DNA of 64,000 nucleotides from Hygrocybe punicea (lineage: Eukaryota > Basidiomycota > Agaricomycetes > Agaricales > Hygrophoraceae), in the NCBI GenBank assembly GCA_963556145.1, contig OY744468.1:6634001-6698000 (forward strand), given 5' to 3'. Of the stretch, positions 1-11,814 are shown piece by piece. Position 1 is the stretch's first letter; each line of letters opens with the position of its first letter. The notes beneath the pieces were generated by a model. That model did no database searches. It was not told the DNA's origin and saw only the letters and a list, made by a program, of their open reading frames with translations. Made by a program: the position numbers and the translations under genes.

Positions 1-3000
1 TCGAAACCTGAATATCAACCACCAACATGTGTCATGCCAGATCCACCATCATATAATTGTTCCATGAATTGTCAATATCACAACAAAAGATCAACATGGT
101 GGCAAAGGTTTCAAGATGTTGTAGATGATCTTTTATTGCGATTAAATGTACATAACAGGCATGATGGCAAAAAAAAGCCATACTGTCTTAATTCGAAAGG
201 TGAATGTAAACGACGATTTCCCCGTGATATCTTTCAACAAACTTTTGTAGAACCTAACACTGGTGCTCTCAACCTCAAGCATGGTGAACCTTGGATGAAC
301 ACGGTGACACCTGAAGTTACATATATGCTACGATGCAATTCTGATGTGACCAGCTTATTATCAGGTACTGCTATAAAGGCCATAGTTGCATACATAACAG
401 ATTATATTACAAAATTCTCCTTGAAGACCTATAGCATTTTTGAAGTGATAAAAAGTATTTTTGATAAGAATTCCGAAATAATTGGTGGCGACCTGAAAAG
501 AAAAGACAAAGTCAGAAAGCTGTTTACACAAATAGTCAATTCACTCACCTCCAAAATGGAAATTGGTGCTCCAATGGCTTCATTATATGTCCTTGGAAAT
601 CCTGATCACTACACCAGTCATAAATTCGTGCCATTCTTTTGGAGATCTTATGTTAAAGAGGTTATCAGTACATGGTCTGATGAAGAAATTCCTAATATAT
701 GTGAAGACCAAAATAATGCACAAAAGGTTGTTATTGGTAAGAATAATGGCGCATACATTGGACTTTCCAAAGTAAATAATTATATGTTCAGACCCGCCTT
801 GTATGATAATGTATCACTGTATGACTGGATACGTCTTGCCACTATGGAACCAAAGAAAAGACGCACCAAAACAAAGACCAAAAGGGCCAGAAAAGAACCA
901 GTGCAAAACCAAATTTTTGACAATCTAGGCTGTGATGATTTGTCTGACTCTTGCACTGAACCTACTAATGTTGACTATTCCAGTGATGACAACTTGTCTG
1001 ATGTCGTTGATAATGATATACTCATGGAGATAGATGAAATTCCAAAACCTGATAGTTTGAATAGACATGCAGGCACAGAAATAGCTGATAAAACAAATGA
1101 AGTTGATCTTAATAAATTGACAAAATTTGAAAATGATTATACTTTACATCCCAATCATCCACAATATCTTACCCACCATGCCAAAATGAAAGGGAATGAT
1201 CCTTTCATAGTTCCTAATTTTATTCCAAACACTTTGCCAAGGGCTGACCGTGGTGATCGAGAATATTATTGTTGTACAATGTTAACGTTTTTCAAGCCAT
1301 GGAGAAGTGGCAAAGAACTCAAAAGTAAATTACAAACATGGGATAATGCTTTTATAGACCACGAGTTTTCTAAAAGAGAACTAGAGATCATGAAATACTT
1401 TGGTCTGCGGTATGAATGTTTGGATGCAAGAGATGATTTCTCTGCTAAACGTCAGAAGAATAATACTGCAAATATAAGGTATTCATAGGCGACCTCAAAC
1501 GGTCTTGATGAACTGGATGACATGCACAATGCTGAATTTGCATTTAATGGCGACGACTTCAACAACAATATTGATGAAGACAATAATGACATGGAAATAC
1601 TCCTGAAACTTGGTCAAAAAGGACAAAAGAGGAAAGATCAAATGCTGATAGCTGAAAGAACTTTGAAAAGGTCAGGGTGGCTCGATGATTGTATTGATGG
1701 TACCCCAGATATAGGACCGTTGATACCTATAGAACCACCTGTAGTACAATCAGTAAAATTGTGGAGAACTGCAGTCCTTGCAAAGAAAAAGGAAATCATC
1801 GGTGACAGAAATAAAAATTTACCAACAAACACAGCAACCATAAATAAATTGGGAAATTTTCAATATAATGATGTCAAGATAGTGGATGCAGCATACATCA
1901 ACCATATGTTTATTCCTGCAAACAGAGCTGATCGTCATCTTATTGATGTAACTATCAATGATTACAAGTTGAACACTGACCAAAAGAGAGCATTTCATAT
2001 CATTGTGAATCACTCTACCTTGATTAACGGTTCTGATAAGCTACGCATGTATCTTGGTGGGATGGCAGGCACAGGGAAATCACAAGTCATCAAAGCATTG
2101 ACTAGTTTTTTTGGTAAACACAACGAAAATCATCGATTTGTGGTTCTTGCACCAACCGGTGGTGCTGCTGCCCTTGTAAATGGATCCACATATCACTCCA
2201 TTCTTGGAATTAATCAGGGAGGATCATCTCGTTCCCTTGCACAAGTACGTGCCAATCTTGATGGTGTGGATTACATTTTCATTGATGAGGTGTCAATGTT
2301 ATCTTGCAGAGATATGTATAAAATCAGTGCTCAGTGTGCAAAAGCACGTGGTGTTTATGATGAACCCTTTGGTGGCATTAATATGATATTTGCAGGAGAT
2401 TTTGGCCAACTTCCACCAGCTATGAGTGGTGCTCCTTTATACTCTGGAACCGTTGGTGTCCAAATCAATTCCAGTCAAACTATAGCAAATCAGGAAGCGG
2501 CTATAGGCAAAGCTCTTTGGCATCAAATAACAACAGTTGTTATATTACAGACAAACCAATCAGTCAGAAGAAGATGTCCAACTGAGGCTTGCTTTGGAAA
2601 ACATGAGATACAAAGCATGTACTCCCAAAGATATTGCGTTTCTTCGTACTCATGTTGCAGGAAAAGGTCCAAATGATCCGAAATTAGCCCAAAAGAAATT
2701 CAGGAATGTGTCAGTTATAACTGCATTGAATGCACAAAAAGACAAAATCAATGAACTTGGTATTCAACGTTTTGCTGCTGAAAATAGGAGACCATTAACA
2801 TCATTCTATTCCATAGACAGATGGAATGATCCTACTAGTTCCAATAGCAAAAGAAAATCTCATCACATGTCAACAATTTTGGATCCTATTCGACACACAA
2901 AGATATTGGAACCTTCACTCCAAAAGCTACTTTGGAGCCAACCACATGCATCATCCTCTGATCATATACCAGGAAGATTGGACTTATGTGTAGGCATGCC

Positions 3001-4648
3001 AGTGATGCTGAGGAACAATGATGCAACAGAGTGCTGCATTACCAAAGAAGCAGAGGGCATAGTTGTGGGTTGGCAGAGTGCAATAGGTCCTGAGCAACAA
3101 ACTGTACTGGACACTTTATTTGTCAGATTATTGAATCCTCCAAAAAAAATTAACGTAGAAGGACTTCCTGAAAATGTTGTGCCGATTACAAAACATGTCA
3201 CTTCCACCATGTGCTCATTACCCAATGATGATGTGATATCTTTGTCAAGAGAACAAGTGTTGGTACTACCTAATTTTGCAATGACTGATTATGCATGTCA
3301 AGGACGTACTCGTCCTAACAATGTAGTTGACCTCAGTAGTTGTAGAAACCACCAATCCTATTATACTTGCTTATCAAGAAGTGCTTCTGCAGCAGGAACT
3401 ATCATCATGCAAGGCTTTGATCCTAAAGTAATTACTGGGGGTGCTTCTGGATATCTCAGGCAGGAATTCAGAGAATTAGAACTGCTTGATGAGATTACCA
3501 AACTGAAATATCAAGGACTCTTACCAGACCATGTCAAGGAAGATCAGCGAAATTCTATCATTGATCAATTTAGAAAATGGAAAGAAAAGTCATATATTCC
3601 AAAAAACATTCATCATGCTATCGCATGGAAAGCCACGGAGCAACTAAATCAATACACAACACAGCCCTCTCCATGGCAATTAATTAAACCTATGAACAAA
3701 AATCAAAAGGCAGATTTCAGAAACCTCAACTTTGTTCCTGCAAAAGGAACTGTTCCAATCACTGTCACTCATAAAAATTCGATGGCCAATGTATTGCAAA
3801 ATAAAAAACGAAAATTACAACAAGTTGTAAGTTCATCTTCCATAGTGAAAAAAAGACGAAAAACAAGTACTATTGAATTAAATGAACCAAAAGGGTTTAT
3901 ATGGGATGCGCAAGATTGGAGCTGTGCTTATGATTCACTCTTTACAATATTACTAGCAATATGGAATGAAGATCCATCAAGTTGGAAAAAAAGATTCAAT
4001 AGCATCAATGAAATATTAAAGATTTTGAGCTTAGGATTCAAACGATCCAAGAATCACACAACAGATTTAGAAACAGTTAGAAATACAATCAGACATTTAT
4101 TGCATCAAGATAAACCCGAAATATTTCCTTATGGTCAAGTTGGCATTGCCATAAGTGATTTGGCCCATTATATAATGAAAGCAAATGAACCAATGACTTC
4201 AACTTGTCTTAAATGTATCAATTGTGAAAACATAACCATTCTGGAAAATGATAGATGTGACGCCATCTTTCATTGTTCATATTCATTTTCTGGAACAATC
4301 TCAACATGTCTTGCTCAAATCATAGTTAATAGACAACGGCACAAATGTCAATTGTGTTGGGGAGAGATTACTAAATTTATTGCATTTAACAAAATTCCAC
4401 CTCTAATCATGTTTACAGTTGACTCTATTGATGACATATCCACTGCTTACACATTGAGAGGAATTGTGTACTTTGGTGATGCACATTTTACTGCCCGCAT
4501 ATTCATCAACAGTATGGTATGGTTTCATGATGGTATATCAACCAGATCAATTTGTATTAATGAAGGTGATATAGATGACTTTTCAAATATTAATTTATTG
4601 TCATGTAATGGTAATAATGCTGTACTGTTTATATATGCTCAATCTTAA
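1..4648 (+). pseudogene. Helitron Rep/PIF1 helicase with C-terminal USP-like peptidase domain (broken)
   Basis: Helitron proteins nick and unwind DNA during rolling-circle transposition. Bases 1-1488 encode the end of the Rep region, with the CK.RFPR segment, a block with RCNSDVTSLLSGTAIKA, the tyrosine-containing AYITDYITK and EIGAPMASLYVLGNPDHY. Bases 1522-2560 encode the first half of the PIF1 helicase, with Walker A GGMAGTGKS, Walker B FIDEVSML and GDFGQLPP. Bases about 2540-4648 hold the rest of the helicase, including the motif around FAMTDYACQGRT. From about 3890 there is an added domain with a Cys box (WSCAYDSLFTILLAIW), CxxC pairs and a His box (GDAHFTARIF..WFHDG), resembling ubiquitin-specific peptidases. 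The TAG at 1486 is in frame with the next open segment, so it is a nonsense mutation. The switch to frame 2 near 2550 is a small indel. The Rep N-terminus is cut off by the window edge. Confidence 0.85.
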
Positions 4649-4685
4649 TATGTGTTCTCTTGCTAAAAGAAGGGACGAGTAACAT

Positions 4686-4717
4686 GCCATGCAAAGCAAT
4701 GGCCCACACCCCACTAG
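4686..4717 (+). repeat. Helitron 3' terminus: hairpin plus CTAG
   Basis: GCCATGC and GCAATGGC (4686-4703) can pair around an AAA loop with one bulged base. After a 10-nt spacer comes CTAG (4714-4717), then T. Helitrons end in a short hairpin about 10 nt before CTRR and insert between A and T, so position and spacing fit. This lies 38 nt past the stop codon of the Helitron ORF. Confidence 0.65.
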
Positions 4718-4764
4718 TGGATAACTTGATGTCATGAATACTTTGTACAATATTATAATTTGAT

Positions 4765-5500
4765 CTAGTATACATTTTCTAAATCAGTGATTGACTTGTC
4801 AAGGCTCAACATTGTGCTCAAGTTCTTCTCCAGCACCAGCTTCAGCCTCAATGTCTCCCATGCACATATCTTTAATTCCTGACGGAGATCTTCTTTTTGC
4901 TGTTGAACCCAGAATGCATCTTTTGATGGATGCAGTCTTTTGAAATGTTCGTACTTCCTGCTCCGTTTTGGTAGCCGATTTCGGCATTGATCATCGGCAT
5001 TCTGCCGGTTTTTCCATTCTGGCTCCTCGTATGATGGTGAGGCTGTATTTAATGCGGATAAACATGGATAAGAATAACTGAGGGTCCACTTACTGATCGA
5101 GCACCTGTCATCCACTTACATATTATTGTCCTCACATTCGGCAGGGTTGTCGAATTGAAAGACAAAATGATCTGATGTTGTTTCAGTTGTGAATTTCTAC
5201 AATTGATCCACCAGCTGATGGTCCTGGTGTTTGCCTCTTTTTGTTGGCAGCCAACTCCGGCATATCATGAAGTTCCTTGTTGGCATTATCAAGGGCCTGT
5301 TTAAGACAAAAGAGAGGTGAGGAACTTCAAGACAAATAAACATGCTGAACTCATTTTACCTCCCAAAGTCCAGGAAGATCGACAGAATCTTCCATTGCAG
5401 AAATTGGTGGCATTACCGATGCGTAGGCAGACCAGAAAGCTGTAGCTGTTTCTAACTGTAAATCTTTGATCGAACAATCTGACAATCAATAGACAAGAAT
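4765..5500 (-). pseudogene. Spliced coding remnant or small hypothetical gene
   Basis: I do not recognise this protein. Coding character is visible on the minus strand. An exon ending at 5360 (reading ..DSVDLPGLWE) joins in phase 0, across a 63-nt intron with GTAAAA donor and AAACAG acceptor (5297-5359), to an exon from 5296 downward (ALDNANKELHDMPELAANKK). Further down is a stretch FVFQFDNPAECEDNN ending at a GTAAGT donor, and a last open segment (4765-5115) rich in Lys, Arg and Glu that ends at TAG near 4765. The junction between the middle exons is unclear, and no start codon is evident above 5500. It begins 48 nt past the Helitron end, so it may be host DNA interrupted there. Whether it is a live gene or a fragment cannot be told. 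Confidence 0.35.
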
Positions 5501-6160
5501 ATGTATATTACCTGCATCATGGAAACTGCTGTAAAATAACCAGACAATGACGCCATAACGGCATCTGAGCATAGTATAAGATTGCACATACTTATTCTTT
5601 TGAGATACACAGAGCTGATTGTAATTTGGGGTCAGTGGCAGGGAGTGCAGATAAAGCAGTTGTTTCCACATATAAAGACAGGAGGGGTGGGAGAGGAAAA
5701 AGCTGGAGTTGTGAGATGATGAGGCTGGCAAGACAGGGAGGATTGAGGGTGTGCTGCCAGTAAACCAATCCCTTGTGCATGTGGCAGGCTGAAGGTTGTA
5801 GTGAGTGAGCAGAGCATACATAAAAGACAAAGAGAAGTGGGGCTACATATGCAGAGGAGAGGCTGAGCTGAAAATTAAACAAGTGTAATATGAAGAGGAT
5901 TTGATCAAGTAAAAATGTACTGGTGAAGATGAGAGATGAAAGAAACTGGAATGTTTGTTGACAGCAAGGATATCAGTTGTTATTACATTCTTGGCTGTGC
6001 ATACAATTGTAGACTGGGATGCAGATGCAGAGGAGAGATCTAATTTTATAGGTTAAGATTAGAGTGCTTCTTGAGGAAAGTGAACTTGGGCTTAAAGTAA
6101 GGGGACATCTCACAGAGGTGTGGTTGGGACAACTCTGTCAGCTTCTGGGACATCCCTGTC
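5501..6160. other. Unassigned DNA
   Basis: No convincing gene, RNA or strong repeat. Open frames on the minus strand around 5590-5880 overlap one another in different frames and show no domain. Possible upstream exons of the remnant at 4765-5500 cannot be excluded. Confidence 0.4.
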
Positions 6161-6264
6161 AGCTTCTGGGATATCCCTGCTCCTTGGTCAGGAGTCCTTA
6201 GGAGGGCCAAGGACTCTTTACAAACTCCTTAAGAAAAAAGTTTCGATGGTGAGGAATTCAAGGG

Positions 6265-6331
6265 CTCCTTAAGGACTCCTTGAGGACTCCTTGCAATTTA
6301 GCAGAGGAGTCCTTGAGGAGTCCTTAAGGAG
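6265..6331. repeat. Foldback hairpin, 27-bp arms
   Basis: Arms 6265-6291 and 6305-6331 are inverted copies differing at two positions, separated by 13 nt. The arms consist of repeated AGGACTCCTT-type decamers, and related decamers are scattered from 6160 to 6350, so the block resembles a decayed MITE or a short-unit satellite. Confidence 0.7.
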
Positions 6332-6900
6332 TACTAAGGAATGCGTGGTAGAGTGTGATGTCCTCCCTTTTGTGATGTGTGACAAGTATGTGTGACAAAC
6401 ATGACAAAGTGTGACATTGTCACATGTAAACCCATCACACATATTGAAATCAGTCTTTTTCACAGTGCCCAGGCTGTTTTTGTTCCAAATTTTAGTTCAG
6501 GAGATCAGGGCCTCATTATTTAGTATGTACACTATGTATCTTAAAGTATTTCCATTGTACAAAGTTGCATTGTCATGTTTTGTCATTTACTTCCTAATTA
6601 GGTTTTGGAGCTGTGGCTAAAGCTGTAGCCAGCCATGGCTAGTCGCTCTGATCGGCTTAGTAAGCTGTGACTAAAAAGCAGCTCAGCTCAACTGGCTTGT
6701 GGCTCCTGAGCCGAGCCATGGCAACACTACCTGGACTCTACTTGGACTCCCTACCAAATATGGAGCATGGGAAAATATTGCCTAATTTGGTTAGTGTGCC
6801 CATTGTATACCCAAACCCATATATAGTGTCAGATTTATTTTATTTACAAAATTGAGTGAGAAAATTACAAAAAAGTTTTAAAAAACCAGCATTTTTCAAA
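6332..6900. other. Unassigned AT-rich DNA
   Basis: No gene is supported. Short repeats of TGTGACA and CATGACAAAGTGTG type occur around 6370-6440. The remainder appears to be unique sequence. Confidence 0.4.
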
Positions 6901-7110
6901 AACTTGGCTAGATTCCCAGTGGATTCCCAGTTAATTCCTGACTGAGTCACTCCATTCAAATAGATGATAAGCCCCACTAGTCCCACTAGACTCCCACTGA
7001 CTGCCACTAGACTCCTACTTGTTTCAGGATTTTATGGGATTCCCACTATGGGAATCCAGTGGGAATCCACACCCAAAATGCAGCAAAGTGGGAATCTAGT
7101 GGGATGTGTA
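6900..7110. repeat. Decayed inverted-repeat block built on TTCCCACT/AGTGGGAA
   Basis: GATTCCCAGTGG-type words occur in one orientation near 6910-7040, and their complements (GTGGGAATC) occur near 7045-7105. The pattern is that of a degenerate palindromic MITE or short satellite. No coding capacity. Confidence 0.45.
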
Positions 7111-7267
7111 TGGAATCAAACAGTGTAGATGGAAAGCCTGAGGAAATCACATACCAGTTAAGACAATGATACTCTGGTTGTTACCCAGTACAACAACCAA
7201 GGATCCTGTAGTGTCACCAAAGGTAGTAGTGCTAGTTGCAAGATAAGATGAACACATTTGTTGATGA

Positions 7268-7327
7268 CATGTCACAAGTGTGATGTCACATTTGGACATC
7301 CAAACATTACATCACACTTATGACATG
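7268..7327. repeat. Near-perfect hairpin, 28-bp arms
   Basis: Arms 7268-7295 and 7300-7327 are inverted copies separated by 4 nt, with a few mismatches, containing AAGTGTGATGT and its complement. The size fits a very short MITE. Confidence 0.7.
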
Positions 7328-7410
7328 TTGTGTCTCAGTAATCACATGACTCATCAATGTACACAACAATAATAATAGTAATCATTCCAAGAGCAGGAAT
7401 CCTGCCCTTG

Positions 7411-8480
7411 TCACACTATGTATAATAGGTACAAAATAAAATAATAATGATATAATGAGGGCAGGGAATCACCCTGCTCTTGTCTTGTCACCGAACCACC
7501 CTGATGGTCAGGTTCATTACCACTGCTGCTGTTGTCATTGCCATTACTGTTGTTGTGTCTGCTGCTGCTCCTGGTGCTGCTGTTTGCGCTGCCGGTGCTG
7601 GTGCTGTTGCCATTGCCATTGCTGCTGCCATTGCTGCTGCTGCTGTCATTCATGGTCCTGGTCCCACCGCTGCTTTGGCTGCCATTGCCGTTGCTTCTGC
7701 CATTGCTGCTGCCACTGCCATGGGTGCTGTTGCCACTGTGCTGCCAGTTCCATTGCTGCTGCTGGTGCAGTAACAACTGAAAGGCATAATTTGACTAGTA
7801 CATAAAATAAGCAAAAAATACAGATGACTTAGCCTTGTCATCCTTTTCTTCATCATCATAATCCATATCTGGGTCTTCGTCACCTGGGTGTTCATCATTG
7901 TTGACCACATCTACATCTGGGTCATCTGCACCTTTGTCTCCGCTGACTCAGGCTCCATCATCCCCATACCATTGTGGTTCCCGTCTCTCATTGTTGTCCT
8001 TGTTCTTGTCATTCTAGTCCCCATGTCTGTCATTGCCATCCCTGTTCTCATTGTTCCGGACTCTGTTCTCATTGCTCTGGTCTCCATTCTCATCATTCCA
8101 GTCCTCATTCCATTCTTATCATTACCATTCCCACTCTCTTCATTTCCATCCTTGTTATCATCATTTTATATCACCCCTGCCATTTTGGCTACCACCGTGA
8201 TCATCGCCATCTCTTCATTGTTCACATCCATCCTCTGCATAGTGTGCTGCCGCCGTCATCGTTCTGGGCCTCGTTTGACCATGCCATGTAGCTGTACATG
8301 GACCCATTGCATTCACGGTCATTGTCCATATCATTCTGTTACGGGCATCACATCGTTGGCCTCCATCCTGACGTTGCTGTTGGTGTGAGTTGTTGCCATT
8401 CCGGGAACCATTGTTGTTATCCTCTTATAGGCCTCGTGTCATTGGCCATTGATGTTGATGTGGCAATGTTTGTGGTCATC
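7411..8480 (-). repeat. Low-complexity trinucleotide-like DNA, possibly a decayed palindromic-element arm
   Basis: Bases 7500-7760 are dense in GCTGCC/CATTGC words that give Gly/Ser/Asn runs on the minus strand. Bases 7880-8480 are built from ACAATGAGAACAGG-like words, giving Met/Thr/Arg/Gly-rich frames. Several frames are open on both strands, as expected of biased composition, so I do not call a gene. The minus-strand text resembles the low-complexity exon DNA of the palindromic elements at 13.4 and 60.2 kb, including a segment near 8270 close to their AACGAGGCC block. It lies beside a core-like MITE (8703-9376). Confidence 0.5.
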
Positions 8481-8702
8481 TGATGCGACGTTGCCAGAAA
8501 AGACCTAAAAAGTACATGGAATTAGTTAATAAAAATAAATCAAACAAACTTAGAGTGAAACGTAGCCTGGTGCTCTTCCACACGATTGTCTGTGGTTGTG
8601 GTTGCAAAGAAAGAGTGATGTGGCTTGAACTCAAGAAGTTCAACCGGCATTGGCTGATTTCCTAAATGGGGCTGAATTGCCATATTGGTACAGGTGGCTG
8701 GA

Positions 8703-9376
8703 TTTTCTTAATGCTCTTACATGCTATATAACACCTCAATGGCCAGGGCAAGACCCTGCAGGGATGTAAGTATCCCATACCCACAAGTAGGGTAAATTTT
8801 GTGTTATTTCAGCCTACAGAGAGAGCTATTCACAATGTATTTGAGCCCCCTGCCAAAATTGGACCCTTAAACACCCAACTTTGCAAGTATACATCTAGAA
8901 AATCTAAAATTAATTTCTGCAGTACTAGGTGAAGCACACTTCATTGTTACAATAAGTGCCTGGCAGTTAGTAGTCCAGGAAATGTGTTGTAGCCAAAATG
9001 TGTTTGGAACTTCACATTCTTGGCTGTCAATGAAAATTCCTGTTATTTGGATTCAAGTAACTGATGCAACTCACAGCTTTACCATTTGTTGGCTACAGCA
9101 CATTTCCTGGACTACTAACTGCCAGGCATTCAATGAAGTGTGCTTCACCTAGTACTGCTAGAATTAATTTTAGATTTTCTAGATTTATACTTCGGAAGTT
9201 GGGTGTTTAAGGGTCCAATTTTGGCAGAAGACTCAAATACATTGTGAATAGCTCTCTCTGTAGGATGAAATAAAATACAAAATTTACCAGAATTGTAGGT
9301 ATGGGATACTTACATCCCTGTGGAGTCTTGCCCTGGCCATTGAGGTGTTATACAGCGTGTAATAACATTAATAAAG
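8703..9376. mobile_element. MITE-like inverted repeat, arms about 290 bp
   Basis: The left arm (about 8703-9000) and right arm (about 9091-9376) are inverted copies over almost their whole length. For example, AACACCTCAATGGCCAGGGC at 8730 mirrors GCCCTGGCCATTGAGGTGTT near 9330, and GGCAGTTAGTAGTCCAGG mirrors its complement near 9110. The spacer is about 90 bp. No coding capacity. The arms are related to the central cores of the palindromic elements at 14.2-14.7 kb and 61.1-61.6 kb. Confidence 0.8.
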
Positions 9377-10130
9377 TCCTAACTCCCACTCCAGTCGTTC
9401 ATGTCAGGTCACGTGTGTGCTTGGTTTGATGTGGGCTTGTTATTGGTGCATTTGATGTGGCATTGTTGGTCACCATTGTGGTTGTGGCCATTGTGGTAGT
9501 GAATCCAATCACCGTCATCATCTTGGTAGTGGTCATGGTCGATGTGGGGACTGAAGACCTGTAACTTACTTGTTAGTGTCAAATAAAATAAAATAAAATA
9601 AATAAATACATACATGGGTGGTAGGGACCTGCTGCCAATTTTGTCAATTGTGGGTGCTCCTTCATGCTTGTTTGCCATAGGTTGTGGGCATTGTTGGTGG
9701 TTGCAGAGGTGTCTTGGTGACTTTGGAAGTCAGTCAAGTGGCCGACTGGGGAATATTGGTTTGCAGTTCAAACTCAGTTTGAAACAGTTTTGGCCAGCAG
9801 CTGAATCTCCAAACCAGAGACTGAACAGTTCGGTCTCAGCCACAATAACCCAAACCCAAACTCAAACCAAATTCGGTGCTTTCAGTTCAGTCTAAACCAG
9901 GTTTGGGTTGGTCTGAGACCAAACTTCCCCAACACTAGTCAGGTCACTATCACCTCAGTTGTCAAATGCTCATTGAACTCACCAAGGTTCTCTGACAGTA
10001 ATCTGAGTAATCTGAGTCACCTAAATTTTATCTTATGTGGATCCAGATCATCACAGGATTATCTGAGGCACCTACCAATATCTGGGTGACCTGGATCACC
10101 TCACCATTGTCTGTTGTTACTTGGATCATG
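9377..10130. other. Unassigned DNA with short repeats
   Basis: Holds an (AAATA)n tract near 9583-9607 and a CAAACC/GGTTTG-rich stretch near 9750-9930. No gene is supported. Part of 9400-9560 is GT-rich low-complexity DNA that could be the other arm of the decayed element at 7411-8480. Confidence 0.35.
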
Positions 10131-10135
10131 TGACT

Positions 10136-10345
10136 GCCCCAGGTGTAGTGTTGCATCAACTCAGCTGGTCTGACAAAGCTGATCATGGTCCTGCATCTTT
10201 GGTGCACCACCAGCTTTCTGATAAGCTTGTAAATGGAAACTATGTCCCACACAAGCCTGAGAGAAAGCTGGTGGTGCACCAAAAATGCAGGACCAGAATC
10301 AGCGTTGTTTGACCAGCTGAGTTGATGCAACACTACACCTGGGGC
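10136..10345. repeat. 210-bp MITE-like inverted repeat
   Basis: The block starts GCCCCAGGTGTAGTG and ends with its complement CACTACACCTGGGGC. Arms of about 85 bp match with few mismatches through GGTGCACCACCAGCTTTCT around a spacer of about 38 bp. Noncoding. Confidence 0.8.
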
Positions 10346-10800
10346 ACCATACTATGACCTGTGTAACCTGAGTCGTCTTACTGCCACCTGTTACCAGTCA
10401 CGTGAATCACCTCACTATCACCTTGCCAACCTGTCACTTCGACACTAATCTAACCTGGTCACTTAGGCACCCAAATAACCAGGACACCCGGGTCACCTCA
10501 CTGTCACCTAGGTCACCCCACTGTCACCTGGGTCACCCTACTGTCACCTGGGTCACCCTACAATCACCTGAATCACCTGACTATCACCTGGGTCATCTCA
10601 GTGTCACCTAGAGACTAGGTCACCCCACTGTCACCTGGGTCACCTGGGGCATCTCAATCAACCTCACTGTCATCTAGGTCACCTGGGGCACCTTGCTATT
10701 ACTTTTGCACCTGGGTTACTCAACTAACTGGGTCACCTGAGTTACCTTAAGTGGGTGAACTGAGTCACCTTAACTGCGTGATCTGAGTCACCTTCCCTAA
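10346..10800. repeat. Degenerate minisatellite of about 22 bp (CACCTGGGTCACC words)
   Basis: Words of the type CACTGTCACCTGGGTCACCC recur about every 22 bp, clearest at 10490-10620, decaying outward to 10800. Related ATCTGAGTCACC words also lie left of the 10136-10345 inverted repeat, which suggests that the repeat inserted into or nucleated this array. Confidence 0.6.
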
Positions 10801-11235
10801 TGTTATTGTTAACTTTCACCTGTCTGCAAAGATACCTTTCGCTAAAATTCACTGACTTTTGAGTATACATTTATGCACTCAGTAAAACCTTCTCATTTAT
10901 TTCATTTTGTTGGCAATCCTCAAGAGAAGTTTTTTGCAACTTAGTATTTTCACAACCGCTAGAATATTTGACAAGATCTCTTTACCAGTAAAATTGTACA
11001 GGTGTAAAAACCCTAGAAAACATGTCATATGACAACTCATGTTAACACATAACGTGCAAAATCTGAAGTAAATCAAAGCTTGATTATAAAGCTTGTGAAT
11101 GGCTTCACCTTAAAATTTGCTGTTATTTGGCCCTAAAGTAAGTGTGGGAAATGGACTTAGTGAAATTACACCAAATTCTAACCGTCCGAGAAATGACGTT
11201 GCCAGACTGAGAAACCTACCGAGCAGCTAATGACG
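10801..11235. other. Unassigned DNA
   Basis: No gene or repeat could be recognised. Confidence 0.4.
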
Positions 11236-11239
11236 TTAA

Positions 11240-11460
11240 CCGGGTATACTGTTGTTTATTTGTATTTGCGGATGTTATGGTTGCAATCGTGGACCCTGAA
11301 AACCCCAAGAAGATATTGTTACTTGTATAGATTTACTCACTTGCCAAATAAGGCATCTGTTGTTGTTTATTTGGCTCTGCTGTTGTCACGGTTGCGATTG
11401 TGGACCCTGAAAACCCCGAGAAGATATTGTTGCTGGTTCATATTGGCTGACTTGCCATAT
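11240..11460. repeat. 111-bp tandem duplication
   Basis: GTGGACCCTGAAAACCCC with surrounding sequence recurs at an offset of about 111 bp (near 11281 and 11392), with a few substitutions. A related GGACCCTGAATACCCC occurs at 11722, directly left of the palindromic element. Confidence 0.6.
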
Positions 11461-11814
11461 GTGGTAATAGCATGGTCTGGCTATATATTTACGTCTATTA
11501 CTCAGGCTACGATGCTGTTCACGACTATTGCTTGCGTTTCTGGGGTCCACCCATCCTGGGGACCCTGGATTTCCATTATGGGACTGGAAATAGCATTTGC
11601 TGACATCGTGTGCCCTTAAATGTATCAAAAAACACGTAAAAATGCAGTATTTCACCATATTTACACCTATTACTCGGGCTACGATGCGTTAAAATCTTAA
11701 TGGAGCCTGGATCTGGATTCCTGGACCCTGAATACCCCCAGGATCAGTAGACCCAGTCGTTTTGGTTAACCCAATTGCAGATATAGTTGCAAAAGGTAGG
11801 TACACATAGCGCAG

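Larger units (their letters stand above)
1..4717 (+). mobile_element. Helitron (decayed autonomous copy), right-hand part
   Basis: The segment carries the C-terminal part of a Helitron Rep domain, a PIF1-type helicase and a 3' terminal hairpin followed by CTAG and T. The reading frame is already open at base 1, so the HUH nuclease motif and the 5' TC end lie outside the window. An in-frame TAG at 1486-1488 and a frameshift between about 2540 and 2560 show that this copy cannot make its full protein. It may still be mobilisable in trans if both ends are intact. Confidence 0.85.

Noticed and set aside
7455..7805. Overlapping Cys-, Ala- and Leu-rich ORFs in all three plus frames
   Set aside because: All come from the same GCTGCC-type low-complexity DNA, and none has a domain or independent support.
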